From: JACQFZ01 sp036396275
Lineage (GTDB): Bacteria; Pseudomonadota; Gammaproteobacteria; Acidiferrobacterales; Sulfurifustaceae
Length of the DNA: 6,558 nt
Assembly (NCBI GenBank): GCA_036396275.1
Contig: DASWLD010000220.1
Location: forward strand, 1 to 6,558
Direction of reading: 5' to 3'
This document shows positions 1-6,149 of this stretch, one piece after another. The position numbers and the translations under genes are program-made. The notes beneath the pieces were generated by a model. It was not told the origin of the DNA. It saw nothing but the letters and a program-made list of their open reading frames with translations, and did not search any database. The first letter of the stretch is position 1. Every line of letters starts with the position of its first letter.

Positions 1-3000
1 AAGCGCTTATTGCGCTACGGTCCGCAGTCCGAGGCGATCGAGACCGCGCCGAGCGGCGAATTGCTGCTGGTCGTTCCACGCGTCGGCACGCTGTCCCCCT
101 GGTCGAGTAAGGCGACCGATATCGTGCATCGGTGCGGGTTGAGCAAGGTGAAGCGCGTCGAACGCGCAGTGGCGTGGCACGCATCGAAAACCGACGGCAC
201 GGCGCTCGATCCGGCGGAGCGCGAGCGGTTGATCCCGCTGCTGCACGATCGCATGACCGAAACCGTGGTCGAGCGGCCGATCGCGATGTTCGAGGACGCG
301 GAGCCGGCGCCGCTTGCGCTGGTCGACGTTCTCGGCGGCGGGCGAGGCGCGCTCGAAGCGGCGGATCGGGAGTTCGGGCTCGCGCTCGCGCCGGATGAGA
401 TCGATTACCTGGCGCAGACGTTCACACGGCTCGGGCGCAATCCGACCGACGTCGAACTCATGATGTTCGCGCAGGCGAACTCGGAACACTGTCGCCATAA
501 GATCTTCAACGCGGACTGGATTATCGACGGCAAGCGTAAGGACAAAACGCTTTTCGGCATGATCCGCGAAACGCACGCGCTCAACCCAAAAGGCACGCTG
601 GTCGCGTACAAGGACAATGCCGCCGTGATCGAGGGCGGGCGAATCGCGCGCTTCTTCAGCGACCCGGCGAGCGGCGAATACGGCTACCACGAAGACGATA
701 CGCACATCCTCGCGAAAGTCGAAACGCACAATCATCCGACCGCGATCTCGCCGTTTCCCGGCGCCGCGACCGGGTCGGGCGGTGAGATCCGCGACGAGGG
801 AGCAACGGGCCGCGGCGCCAAACCGAAAGCCGGGCTCACCGGTTTCTCGGTGTCGAATCTGCGCATTCCTGAATTCGAACAGCCGTGGGAAGTCGATCGC
901 GGCAAACCCGATCGCATTGCCTCGGCGTTGCAGATCATGCTCGACGGCCCGATCGGCGGAGCCTCGTTCAATAACGAGTTCGGCCGGCCTAACCTCGCGG
1001 GCTACTTTCGCACCTTTGAAGAGGAGGTCGCCGGCGAGGTGCGCGGATATCACAAGCCGATCATGGTCGCGGGCGGCGTCGGCAATATCCGCGCCGAGCA
1101 TGTCGAGAAATGCGCGATCCCGGTAGGCGCGAAGTTGATCGTGCTCGGTGGGCCGTCGATGTTGATCGGCTTGGGCGGCGGCGCCGCCTCCAGCATGGCC
1201 ACCGGCGCCAGCGCGGCCGATCTGGACTTCGCCTCGGTACAGCGCTCGAACGCGGAGATGCAGCGGCGTTGCCAGGAAGTCATCGACCGCTGCTGGGCGC
1301 TCGGTGACGAGAATCCAATTCTCTCGATTCACGATGTCGGCGCCGGTGGGCTCGCCAACGCGATGCCGGAACTTATTCACGGGGGTGGCCGCGGCGGCCG
1401 GCTCGAATTGCGCGCCATCCCGAACGATCAACCGGGCATGTCGCCGATGCAAGTCTGGTGCAACGAGTCGCAGGAACGCTATGTGCTGGCGGTGGCGCCC
1501 GAGCAGCTCGATCGCTTCGCGCGCATTTGCGAGCGCGAACGCTGTCCCTACGCCGTGCTCGGCGACGCGACCCGAGATTTGCGGCTGGTGGTCACCGACA
1601 GCCATTTCGATTCCAAGCGACTCGTTCCCCCTCCCTTCCCTCCCCCGCTTGCGGGGGGTGAGGCGGAGACTTCGCGAATGGACTTAACGTCCATGCGCGC
1701 CGCCGAACGGGCGCTCGAAGACTCGAGCGCCCTGGGCGGGAACGTTGAGGGTGGGGGCGTCCCGCATACACGAAGCCCGCAAGCCGAGCGCCGCGCGCGG
1801 CCGATCGATATCGATCTCGACGTAATATTGGGAAAACCGCCGCGCATGCTGCGCGACGTACGCCGCGCGCGGCGCAAGCTCCATGCGTTCAACACCAAGG
1901 GAATCGATATACGCGACGCCGCGTATCGCGTGCTGCGGCTGCCGAGCGTGGCTGACAAGACATTTCTGATTACCATCGGCGATCGCAGCGTCGGCGGTTT
2001 GGTGGCGCGCGATCAAATGGTCGGGCCGTGGCAGGTACCCGTCGCCGACGTCGCCGTGACCGCGAGCAGCTTTCAAGCCTACACCGGCGAGGCGATGGCG
2101 ATGGGCGAGCGCACGCCGCTCGCGCTGATCGATGGGCCGGCGAGCGGGCGGATGGCGATCGGCGAGGCGCTGACCAACATTGCCGCGGCGCGGATTCGCG
2201 CGCTGCCGGATGTGAAACTTTCGGCCAACTGGATGGCGCCGGCGGGACATCCCGGCGAAGACGCCGTCTTGTACGACACCGTGCGCGCGGTCGCGCTCGA
2301 ATTGTGTCCGGCGCTCGGTATCTCGATTCCGGTTGGCAAGGACTCGATGTCGATGAAGACGGTCTGGCAAGACGCCGGCGGCGCGCGGCGCGAAGTGACC
2401 GCACCGGTCTCGCTCGTTGTGTCGGCGTTCGCGCCGGTCGCGGATATACGCAAGACCCTGACGCCGCAATTGCGCACGGATTGCGGCGAGACCGATCTGA
2501 TCTTGGTCGATCTCGGCAAGAGCAAGAACCGCTTGGGCGCGTCGGCTCTCGCGCAGGTCTACGGCAGCGTCGGCAAGGACGCGCCCGACGTCGACGATCC
2601 GCGGGTGCTCAGGTTGTTCTTTCATGTGATCCAGGCGCTGAACGAGCTTGGGTTTGCGCTCGCGTATCACGATCGCTCCGACGGCGGCTTGTTCGCGACG
2701 ATTTGCGAAATGGCGTTCGCCGGTCACACCGGCGTGCGGATCGACTTGTCCCCGCTCGGGCGCGATCCGGCAGCGGCATTGTTTAGCGAAGAACTCGGCG
2801 CGGTGCTGCAAGTGCCGCGTGCGCGGCGCGAGGGAATTGTCGGCGCGCTCAAGAAAGCCGGACTCGGGCGGCATTCGTATCTCATCGGAACGGTGACCTC
2901 CGACGACATCATTAGTTTCCAGCACAAGGGTAAGGAAATTTTTTACGATGCGCGCGCGAATCTGCATCGCGCCTGGTCGGAAACGAGTTTTCACATGCAG

Positions 3001-3909
3001 CGTTTGCGCGACAACCCGCGGTGCGCGCAAGAGGAACACGACCGGTTGCTCGATACGAACGACCCGGGTTTGACGGCGCGACTCACGTTCGATCCGAACG
3101 ACAAGATTGCCGCTCCCTTTGTCGGGCGCGGCGCGCGCCCGCGCATCGCGATTTTGCGCGAACAGGGTGTCAACGGCCAGCTGGAAATGGCGGCCGCGTT
3201 CGACCGCGTGGGATTCGCGACGGTCGACGTCACGATGAGCGATATCGTCGACGGGCGCGTGGCGCTGGCCGATTTCAAGGGCTTTGCCGCGTGCGGCGGG
3301 TTCTCCTACGGCGACGTGCTCGGTGCCGGCGAGGGCTGGGCGAAATCGATTTTATTTAACGCACGCGCGCGCGAGGAGTTCACGGCGTTTTTCGAACGCG
3401 GCGACAGCTTCGCGCTCGGTGTGTGCAACGGCTGCCAGATGATGTCGAATCTACGCGAATTGATTCCCGGCGCTTCGCTTTGGCCGCACTTCGTGCGCAA
3501 CGTGTCGGAACAGTATGAAGCGCGTGTGAGCCGCGTGCAGATACCGGACAATCCGTCGCTTTTCTTTCACGGCATGACCGGTTCCATGTTGCCGATCGTG
3601 GTCGCACACGGGGAAGGGCGCGCTGAATTCCGTTCGGAAGACCAGGTACAGCAGGTCATTCTCGACAAGCAAGTGGCGCTGTGTTTCGTGGACAATCGCG
3701 GCGATCTGGCGCGCAGCTATCCCGCCAACCCGAACGGTTCGCCTCACGGCATCACCGGTCTCACGACCGCGGACGGCCGCTTCACCATCCTCATGCCGCA
3801 CCCCGAGCGGGTCTTTCGCACCGTCGCCCATTCGTGGCATCCGGACGAGTGGGGCGAGGACGGCCCGTGGCTGCGCATGTTTCGAAACGCTCGTGTGTGG
3901 GTGGGCTAG
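1..3909 (+). CDS. purL: Phosphoribosylformylglycinamidine synthase (FGAM synthase), 5'-partial
   Basis: This cytosolic enzyme carries out the fourth step of purine synthesis: FGAR + glutamine + ATP to FGAM + glutamate + ADP. The frame is open at base 1, and its first codons (K-R-L-L-R-Y-G-P) align with about residue 56 of E. coli PurL as I recall it, so TTG at 10 is not the start. Family landmarks appear in order: SEHCRH (481-498), VETHNHPT (718-741), IHDVGAGGL (near 1327), GDRSVGGLVARDQMVGPWQ (from 1978), PVGKDSMSMKT (from 2329) and AYHDRSDGGL (near 2665). A C-terminal class I glutaminase domain begins near 3133, with nucleophile Cys at 3424 (GVCNGCQ) and the His/Glu pair at 3799 and 3805 (PHPERVFR). 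1302 residues are visible; the full chain would be about 60 longer than the usual ~1295, explained by the insertion at 1621-1800. All catalytic motifs are intact, so the protein is probably active. The stop is TAG at 3907. Confidence 0.98.
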   Translation, partial: KRLLRYGPQSEAIETAPSGELLLVVPRVGTLSPWSSKATDIVHRCGLSKVKRVERAVAWHASKTDGTALDPAERERLIPLLHDRMTETVVERPIAMFEDAEPAPLALVDVLGGGRGALEAADREFGLALAPDEIDYLAQTFTRLGRNPTDVELMMFAQANSEHCRHKIFNADWIIDGKRKDKTLFGMIRETHALNPKGTLVAYKDNAAVIEGGRIARFFSDPASGEYGYHEDDTHILAKVETHNHPTAISPFPGAATGSGGEIRDEGATGRGAKPKAGLTGFSVSNLRIPEFEQPWEVDRGKPDRIASALQIMLDGPIGGASFNNEFGRPNLAGYFRTFEEEVAGEVRGYHKPIMVAGGVGNIRAEHVEKCAIPVGAKLIVLGGPSMLIGLGGGAASSMATGASAADLDFASVQRSNAEMQRRCQEVIDRCWALGDENPILSIHDVGAGGLANAMPELIHGGGRGGRLELRAIPNDQPGMSPMQVWCNESQERYVLAVAPEQLDRFARICERERCPYAVLGDATRDLRLVVTDSHFDSKRLVPPPFPPPLAGGEAETSRMDLTSMRAAERALEDSSALGGNVEGGGVPHTRSPQAERRARPIDIDLDVILGKPPRMLRDVRRARRKLHAFNTKGIDIRDAAYRVLRLPSVADKTFLITIGDRSVGGLVARDQMVGPWQVPVADVAVTASSFQAYTGEAMAMGERTPLALIDGPASGRMAIGEALTNIAAARIRALPDVKLSANWMAPAGHPGEDAVLYDTVRAVALELCPALGISIPVGKDSMSMKTVWQDAGGARREVTAPVSLVVSAFAPVADIRKTLTPQLRTDCGETDLILVDLGKSKNRLGASALAQVYGSVGKDAPDVDDPRVLRLFFHVIQALNELGFALAYHDRSDGGLFATICEMAFAGHTGVRIDLSPLGRDPAAALFSEELGAVLQVPRARREGIVGALKKAGLGRHSYLIGTVTSDDIISFQHKGKEIFYDARANLHRAWSETSFHMQRLRDNPRCAQEEHDRLLDTNDPGLTARLTFDPNDKIAAPFVGRGARPRIAILREQGVNGQLEMAAAFDRVGFATVDVTMSDIVDGRVALADFKGFAACGGFSYGDVLGAGEGWAKSILFNARAREEFTAFFERGDSFALGVCNGCQMMSNLRELIPGASLWPHFVRNVSEQYEARVSRVQIPDNPSLFFHGMTGSMLPIVVAHGEGRAEFRSEDQVQQVILDKQVALCFVDNRGDLARSYPANPNGSPHGITGLTTADGRFTILMPHPERVFRTVAHSWHPDEWGEDGPWLRMFRNARVWVG
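1621..1800 (+). repeat. Palindromic repeat element inserted in frame in purL
   Basis: The conserved PurL stretch that in E. coli reads HFDNQPIDLPLDV is split here: HFDSKR ends at 1620 and PIDIDLDV resumes at 1801. The 180 bases between (60 codons, no stop) have no counterpart in the family. They fold into several hairpins: CCCCCGC-TT-GCGGGGG near 1644-1660; ATGGAC/GTCCAT (1678-1683/1689-1694), extended by GCG/CGC; and a perfect 10-bp stem GGGCGCTCGA/TCGAGCGCCC (1709-1718/1723-1732, loop AGAC). The flanks are partly complementary: CCGCTTGCGGG near the 5' end against CCCGCAAGCCG near the 3' end. The 5' part translates as PPPFPPPLAGGE, a peptide typical of C-rich/G-rich intergenic palindromes when read as protein. 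The exact ends are uncertain by a few bases. An accidental expansion or a lineage-specific loop is the alternative. Confidence 0.8.
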
Positions 3910-3917
3910 CGGCGAAT

Positions 3918-3930
3918 CTTGAAATTCAAG
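3918..3930 (+). promoter_or_regulatory. Small palindrome overlapping the ribosome binding site of the HTH gene
   Basis: CTTGAA-A-TTCAAG is a 6+1+6 palindrome in the 29-nt gap between the purL stop and the GTG start at 3939. Its right arm runs into the likely Shine-Dalgarno AAGGA (3928-3932). As RNA it would form a short CUUGA/UCAAG stem that partly hides that site. As DNA it could be a half-turn operator. Either role is inference, and short palindromes also arise by chance. Confidence 0.3.
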
Positions 3931-3938
3931 GAAGCAGC

Positions 3939-4157
3939 GTGGCGAAAGAGAAGAACGACCTTCTGACGTTGACTCAGGCGGCCGGGACCTACGGGTTTTC
4001 CGGCGACTACTTGCGGCGTCTTGCCGAAAAGGGACGGCTGAAGGCGCGTAAATTCGGCCGCAATTGGCTTACCACGTCGGACGCCATGGAGACATTTATC
4101 GAAAGCCGCGAACCGCGCGGCGTCTACCGGAAACATCCGCGTAAACCTCGTAAGTAA
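3939..4157 (+). CDS. Small excisionase/MerR-type helix-turn-helix DNA-binding protein
   Basis: This 72-residue protein starts at GTG 3939, chosen because AAGGA (3928-3932) lies six bases upstream and the HTH homology begins a few residues in. Residues about 8-54 fit the excisionase-family helix-turn-helix (HTH_17): LTLTQAAGTYGF, then SGDYLRRLAEKGRLKARKFGRNW, with the typical 'wing' GRNW and a following helix TTSDAMETFIES. The tail, from about residue 57, is strongly basic (RGVYRKHPRKPRK) and could add DNA contacts. It follows purL by 29 nt on the same strand with no terminator between them, so it may be co-transcribed with purL. No integrase or phage gene is visible beside it, so an excisionase role is not indicated; a stand-alone regulator is more likely. 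The function and target are unknown. Confidence 0.8.
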   Translation: MAKEKNDLLTLTQAAGTYGFSGDYLRRLAEKGRLKARKFGRNWLTTSDAMETFIESREPRGVYRKHPRKPRK

Positions 4158-4170
4158 CTTCCCTCTTCCA

Positions 4171-4192
4171 AATAGCACGATATCGTGCTATT
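4171..4192. promoter_or_regulatory. Perfect 22-bp palindrome, candidate operator
   Basis: The 22 bases are their own reverse complement; the core is TAGCACGATATCGTGCTA flanked by A-A/T-T. A perfect, loop-less dyad of this length is what a dimeric DNA-binding protein recognises. It lies 13 bp after the HTH gene stop and upstream of the XRE regulator, so either protein could bind it. It lacks the loop and downstream T-run of an intrinsic terminator. I do not recognise it as a known operator. Confidence 0.6.
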
Positions 4193-4336
4193 AATCTTCC
4201 ACAGTGAACTTTTTGAGGCGCCGACGCCGCGCCGGTTACGCGTCGCAGCATATGTTCTGCAACGGGAGGCATATACGCTTCATGGTGAACGCTATGTGCT
4301 GTGGACGGCAGCATTTACATCGACTCTAGTAACCTC

Positions 4337-4618
4337 ATGGGAAGGAGCGCACGGAATCTGCTCGCGCAAAAGCTACGGATTCTTCGGATGATGAACAGCT
4401 GGTCGCAGGAGCAACTAGCCGAGGCGGCGGGTGTACATCGCACGTTTATCAGTCTGGTCGAGCGTTCCGAGTGCAACATCAGTTTGGACAACCTGGAGAA
4501 GATTGCCGACGCCTTCGGTTTGTCGGTGCCGGAGCTGCTCGGCACCACGGATGCGACGGCATTGGGAGAAAAAATCTTGACGATATTGAATTCGGACAAG
4601 AAGCGCGAGCCGGGCTAA
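4337..4618 (+). CDS. XRE/Cro-CI-family transcriptional regulator
   Basis: The protein is 93 residues if it starts at ATG 4337 (MGRSARNLLAQ); a GTG at 4301 would give 105 residues and cannot be excluded. Neither start has a clear Shine-Dalgarno, and an in-frame TGA at 4286 prevents a longer form. I prefer ATG because XRE homologs of this type usually begin about ten residues before the LR-x-LR helix. Residues about 9-64 form a five-helix HTH: QKLRILR, SWSQEQLAEAAGVHRTFISLVERSECNIS (helices 2-3, with the recognition helix in HRTFISLVER), then LDNLEKIADAFGLSVPELL. A short C-terminal tail follows, with no sensor or protease domain. The stop is 3 nt before the CsrA-like gene, so the two are very likely one transcription unit. 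Autoregulation through the palindrome at 4171-4192 is plausible but inferred. Confidence 0.88.
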   Translation: MGRSARNLLAQKLRILRMMNSWSQEQLAEAAGVHRTFISLVERSECNISLDNLEKIADAFGLSVPELLGTTDATALGEKILTILNSDKKREPG

Positions 4619-4621
4619 GCG

Positions 4622-4816
4622 ATGTTGATCATTACGCGCAAGCCCGGTCAGGTGGTCCGCATCGAACTCGCCCCCGATACCGATCCGGCGACGCCGATCG
4701 GCGAGATCTTGGCGGAAGGCGCGATAGAAGTGATCGTCGCCCAGGTGCGGGGTTCTTACGTAAAACTAGGCGTCTCCGCGCCGCTGACGCTGGCTATTCG
4801 GCGCGCCGAGACGTGA
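4622..4816 (+). CDS. CsrA-family RNA-binding regulator with RsmN/RsmF-like insertion
   Basis: CsrA proteins are small dimers that bind GGA motifs in mRNA leaders and change translation or stability. This one has 64 residues. It begins MLIITRKPGQVVRI, matching CsrA beta strands 1-2 (E. coli MLILTRRVGETLMI), and ends IEVIVAQVRGSYVKLGVSAP then LTLAIRRAE, matching strands 3-5. The RNA-binding arginine (R44 of E. coli CsrA) corresponds to R61. Between strands 2 and 3 sit about 14 extra residues (ELAPDTDPATPIGEIL), the same place where Pseudomonas RsmN/RsmF carries an inserted helix. The usual C-terminal helix after strand 5 is missing. The start ATG is 3 nt after the XRE stop, with only a weak Shine-Dalgarno, so translation is probably coupled. 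It may be a secondary paralog beside a canonical csrA elsewhere; the targets are unknown. Confidence 0.85.
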   Translation: MLIITRKPGQVVRIELAPDTDPATPIGEILAEGAIEVIVAQVRGSYVKLGVSAPLTLAIRRAET

Positions 4817-4902
4817 ATCGATCGTCGCCGCGCCCGCCGACATTTCGTCGCAATCCCGACAAAGCAAGGACTTAGAAGCGCAATTTTCCCGCAATCCTTC
4901 AA

Positions 4903-4918
4903 TGGCATGGCTTGTGCA
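4903..4918 (+). promoter_or_regulatory. Sigma-54-type (-24/-12) promoter candidate
   Basis: TGGCATGGCTTGTGCA matches the sigma-54 consensus TGGCACG-N4-TTGCA at all but two of the defined bases, with the invariant GG (4904-4905) and GC (4916-4917) exactly ten bases apart. Transcription would start near 4929, about 25 nt upstream of the ATG at 4954 and its Shine-Dalgarno, a sensible leader length. No activator site was recognised upstream. Confidence 0.6.
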
Positions 4919-4953
4919 ACGGGCTCCGCTAGATGGGTCTGTTCGGAGGCACC

Positions 4954-5571
4954 ATGTCGGGAAGGGGTTGGATCAAAGCAGGATTGCTGGCGCTCGGTTG
5001 TCTGGGGGCGAATGTCGCGCAAGCGGCTCTGTACGTCTATGAGCTGCCGGATGGCACCCGCGTCGTTACCGATCACGCACTCAACGGTCGCCACTACCGT
5101 CTGATTCGGGTCGGCGAAACCGCGCGCAACATCGGCGGGCTTGCCGCACATCGAGATCCGCAGCTGTTTCGTGCCGATCCCACCGCGTACGATCGATTGA
5201 TTCGGCGTGTCGCGAACCAATACGAAGTCGACTTCGCGCTCGTAAAGGCGGTGATGCACGTGGAGTCCGGCTTCAATCCGTACGCGAAGTCGCACAAAGG
5301 CGCGCTCGGCTTAATGCAGCTGATGCCGACGACGGCGCAGCGCTACGGCATCGACGACGTTTACGATCCGGCCAGCAACGTAGTGGCCGGGGTCAGGCAC
5401 CTGAAATATCTTCTCACCATGTTCAACGACAAGCAGAAGCTCGCGCTCGCGGCTTACAACGCCGGCGAAAACGCGGTGTACCGATATCGCGGCATCCCGC
5501 CGTATCCTGAAACGCAGGCGTACGTACGCAAGGTGTTGCAGTACCACAAGCAGTACCTTCGCACTTCCTGA
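4954..5571 (+). CDS. Secreted lytic transglycosylase (SLT, GH23-type)
   Basis: It cleaves peptidoglycan glycan strands in the periplasm, forming 1,6-anhydro-muramyl ends. ATG 4954 is chosen over an in-frame ATG at 4933 because GGAGG (4945-4949) lies just before it and because transcription from the sigma-54-like element would begin near 4929. The 205 residues start with a signal peptide: basic SGRGWIKAG, hydrophobic LLALGCLG, and probable cleavage after NVAQA (about residue 24/25). Residues 25-50 (ALYVYELPDGTRVVTD) resemble the DUF4124-like segment found in some periplasmic proteins. The SLT domain spans about 78-200: catalytic Glu104 in AVMHVESGFNP, then AKSHKGALGLMQLMPTTAQRYG, DVYDPASNVVAGVRHL, and the AYNAGENAV motif (167-175). 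The domain looks complete. It appears monocistronic, with its own promoter and a repeat element starting right after the stop. Its specific role is unknown. Confidence 0.93.
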   Translation: MSGRGWIKAGLLALGCLGANVAQAALYVYELPDGTRVVTDHALNGRHYRLIRVGETARNIGGLAAHRDPQLFRADPTAYDRLIRRVANQYEVDFALVKAVMHVESGFNPYAKSHKGALGLMQLMPTTAQRYGIDDVYDPASNVVAGVRHLKYLLTMFNDKQKLALAAYNAGENAVYRYRGIPPYPETQAYVRKVLQYHKQYLRTS

Positions 5572-5576
5572 AACTG

Positions 5577-5741
5577 CTTTAGCAGTTTGTTGAAAAACGC
5601 CCAATACAACGTTCCGTTCGTGCTGAGCTTGTCGAAGCATGAGCGGAACTCCTTGATTTCGTTGAACGCCGCCGACACACTTCGACTGCTCGCTCATGCT
5701 CGCGCTCAGTGCGAACGGTGTTTTTCAACAAACTGTTAAAG
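5577..5741. mobile_element. MITE-like element with 25-bp terminal inverted repeats
   Basis: The ends (5577-5601 and 5717-5741) are inverted copies matching at 23 of 25 positions, sharing CAGTTTGTTGAAAAAC. Inside lies a second inverted pair: CCGTTCGTGCTGAG (5614-5627) against CTCAGTGCGAACGG (5705-5718, 12 of 14 paired). The segment GTGCTGAGCTTGTCGAAG is, from memory, a repeat motif widespread in proteobacterial genomes. The 165 bp encode no transposase, so this is a non-autonomous or passive palindromic element. It begins 6 bp after the transglycosylase stop. The transcript could fold into one long hairpin and slow or protect the 3' end, but there is no T-run typical of an intrinsic terminator. 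No clear target-site duplication was found. Confidence 0.75.
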
Positions 5742-5820
5742 GGTTTCTCTCTTCCTTACGCAACGCAACGGCCGGGTCGGTTAGTGCAGACTGACCCACC
5801 GAAGCTGTCGCCACGCGCAA

Positions 5821-5870
5821 GGCACTAGCGCCATCGCATCGTGCAATTTCGATGCGGCGCAATGCGTGCC
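5821..5870. repeat. Long imperfect hairpin
   Basis: Three stem segments nest: GGCAC/GTGCC (5821-5825/5866-5870), GCGCC/GGCGC (5828-5832/5856-5860) and GCATCG/CGATGC (5836-5841/5850-5855) around the loop TGCAATTT. That makes 16 base pairs with small bulges. The 8-mer GCCACGCG occurs on both sides (5810-5817 and 5868-5875), overlapping the right arm, as an insertion duplication might. It may be a palindromic repeat or part of a structured RNA; chance is possible at this GC content. Confidence 0.4.
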
Positions 5871-5906
5871 ACGCGAACGATCTGAACTAACCTTTTGATT
5901 CCTCAG

Positions 5907-5932
5907 AGTGGGCTAGCGCAGCGTAACCCACT
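5907..5932. repeat. Short palindromic repeat, GTGGG..TAACCCAC type
   Basis: The arms AGTGGGCTAGCGC and GCGTAACCCACT are inverted copies with one mismatch and one unpaired base. The motif (read on the other strand as GTGGGTTACGC then GCTAGCCCAC) resembles a short palindrome I recall as dispersed in many proteobacterial genomes. It has no coding content. Confidence 0.5.
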
Positions 5933-5984
5933 GATTCTTTACCCGAGCGGACGCAATCCGGGGTTGCACGATTTCAACCCACAG

Positions 5985-6022
5985 CCTCTTCTTCCCCGGG
6001 GAGGGGAGAGGCTGCCTCCCCT
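5985..6022. repeat. C-rich/G-rich hairpin element, intergenic copy
   Basis: CCTCT (5985-5989) pairs with AGAGG (6007-6011), and CCCC (5994-5997) with GGGG (6003-6006). An alternative stem pairs AGGGGAGAGGC with the following GCCTCCCCT. The pyrimidine-arm/purine-arm design is the same as in the two coding-region elements at 1621 and 6273, suggesting one repeat class. It could also act as a weak transcription stop, though the T-run is minimal. Confidence 0.45.
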
Positions 6023-6040
6023 TATCGTCACTTCGTGGTA

Positions 6041-6070
6041 TTGACGTTTTCGTAAATGTTCCGATAAATT
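6041..6070 (+). promoter_or_regulatory. Sigma-70-type promoter candidate
   Basis: TTGACG (6041-6046) is a 5/6 match to the -35 box. TAAATT (6065-6070, 18-bp spacer) or GATAAA (6063-6068, 16-bp spacer) gives a 4/6 match to the -10 box. It lies about 100 bp before the SpvB/RHS-type gene, in a locally AT-richer stretch of an otherwise GC-rich region. Confidence 0.4.
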
Positions 6071-6120
6071 CCGAACGTGTCGCGTGCAACCCGCGACCAG
6101 GGGAAGTGCCAAATCGGGGA

Positions 6121-6149
6121 AACCGGCTAATAAGAAGCTCGAGCCGGTT
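6121..6149 (+). promoter_or_regulatory. Leader hairpin upstream of the SpvB/RHS-type gene
   Basis: AACCGGCT (6121-6128) and AGCCGGTT (6142-6149) are perfect 8-bp inverted arms around a 13-nt loop. The hairpin lies in the probable 5' leader, ending 9 nt before the Shine-Dalgarno GGAGGGG. It could be an RNA control hairpin or an operator; nothing in the sequence decides between them. Confidence 0.4.

Noticed and set aside
7..1605. A 532-codon open frame on the - strand opposite purL
   Set aside because: It is in register with the purL codons on a GC-rich sequence, its protein is arginine/alanine-rich without a recognisable domain, and purL is certain on the other strand.
1621..1800. Intein or intron in purL
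   Set aside because: The insert is far too short for an intein and lacks the N-terminal Cys/Ser and C-terminal His-Asn; it stays in frame, so no intron needs to be invoked.
1684..3039. A 451-codon open frame on the - strand
   Set aside because: It is another antisense shadow of purL, with composition driven by G/C at third positions and no domain.
4171..4192. Intrinsic terminator for purL and the HTH gene
   Set aside because: The dyad is a perfect palindrome with no loop and is AT-rich at its ends, and no T-run follows it.
4185..4391. 68-codon + strand frame overlapping the XRE start region
   Set aside because: It starts inside the palindrome, overlaps the clear XRE frame, and has no recognisable motif or ribosome site.
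4933..4953. Upstream ATG as the start of the lytic transglycosylase
   Set aside because: It would leave almost no leader from the sigma-54-like promoter, whereas ATG 4954 has GGAGG just upstream and gives a standard signal peptide.
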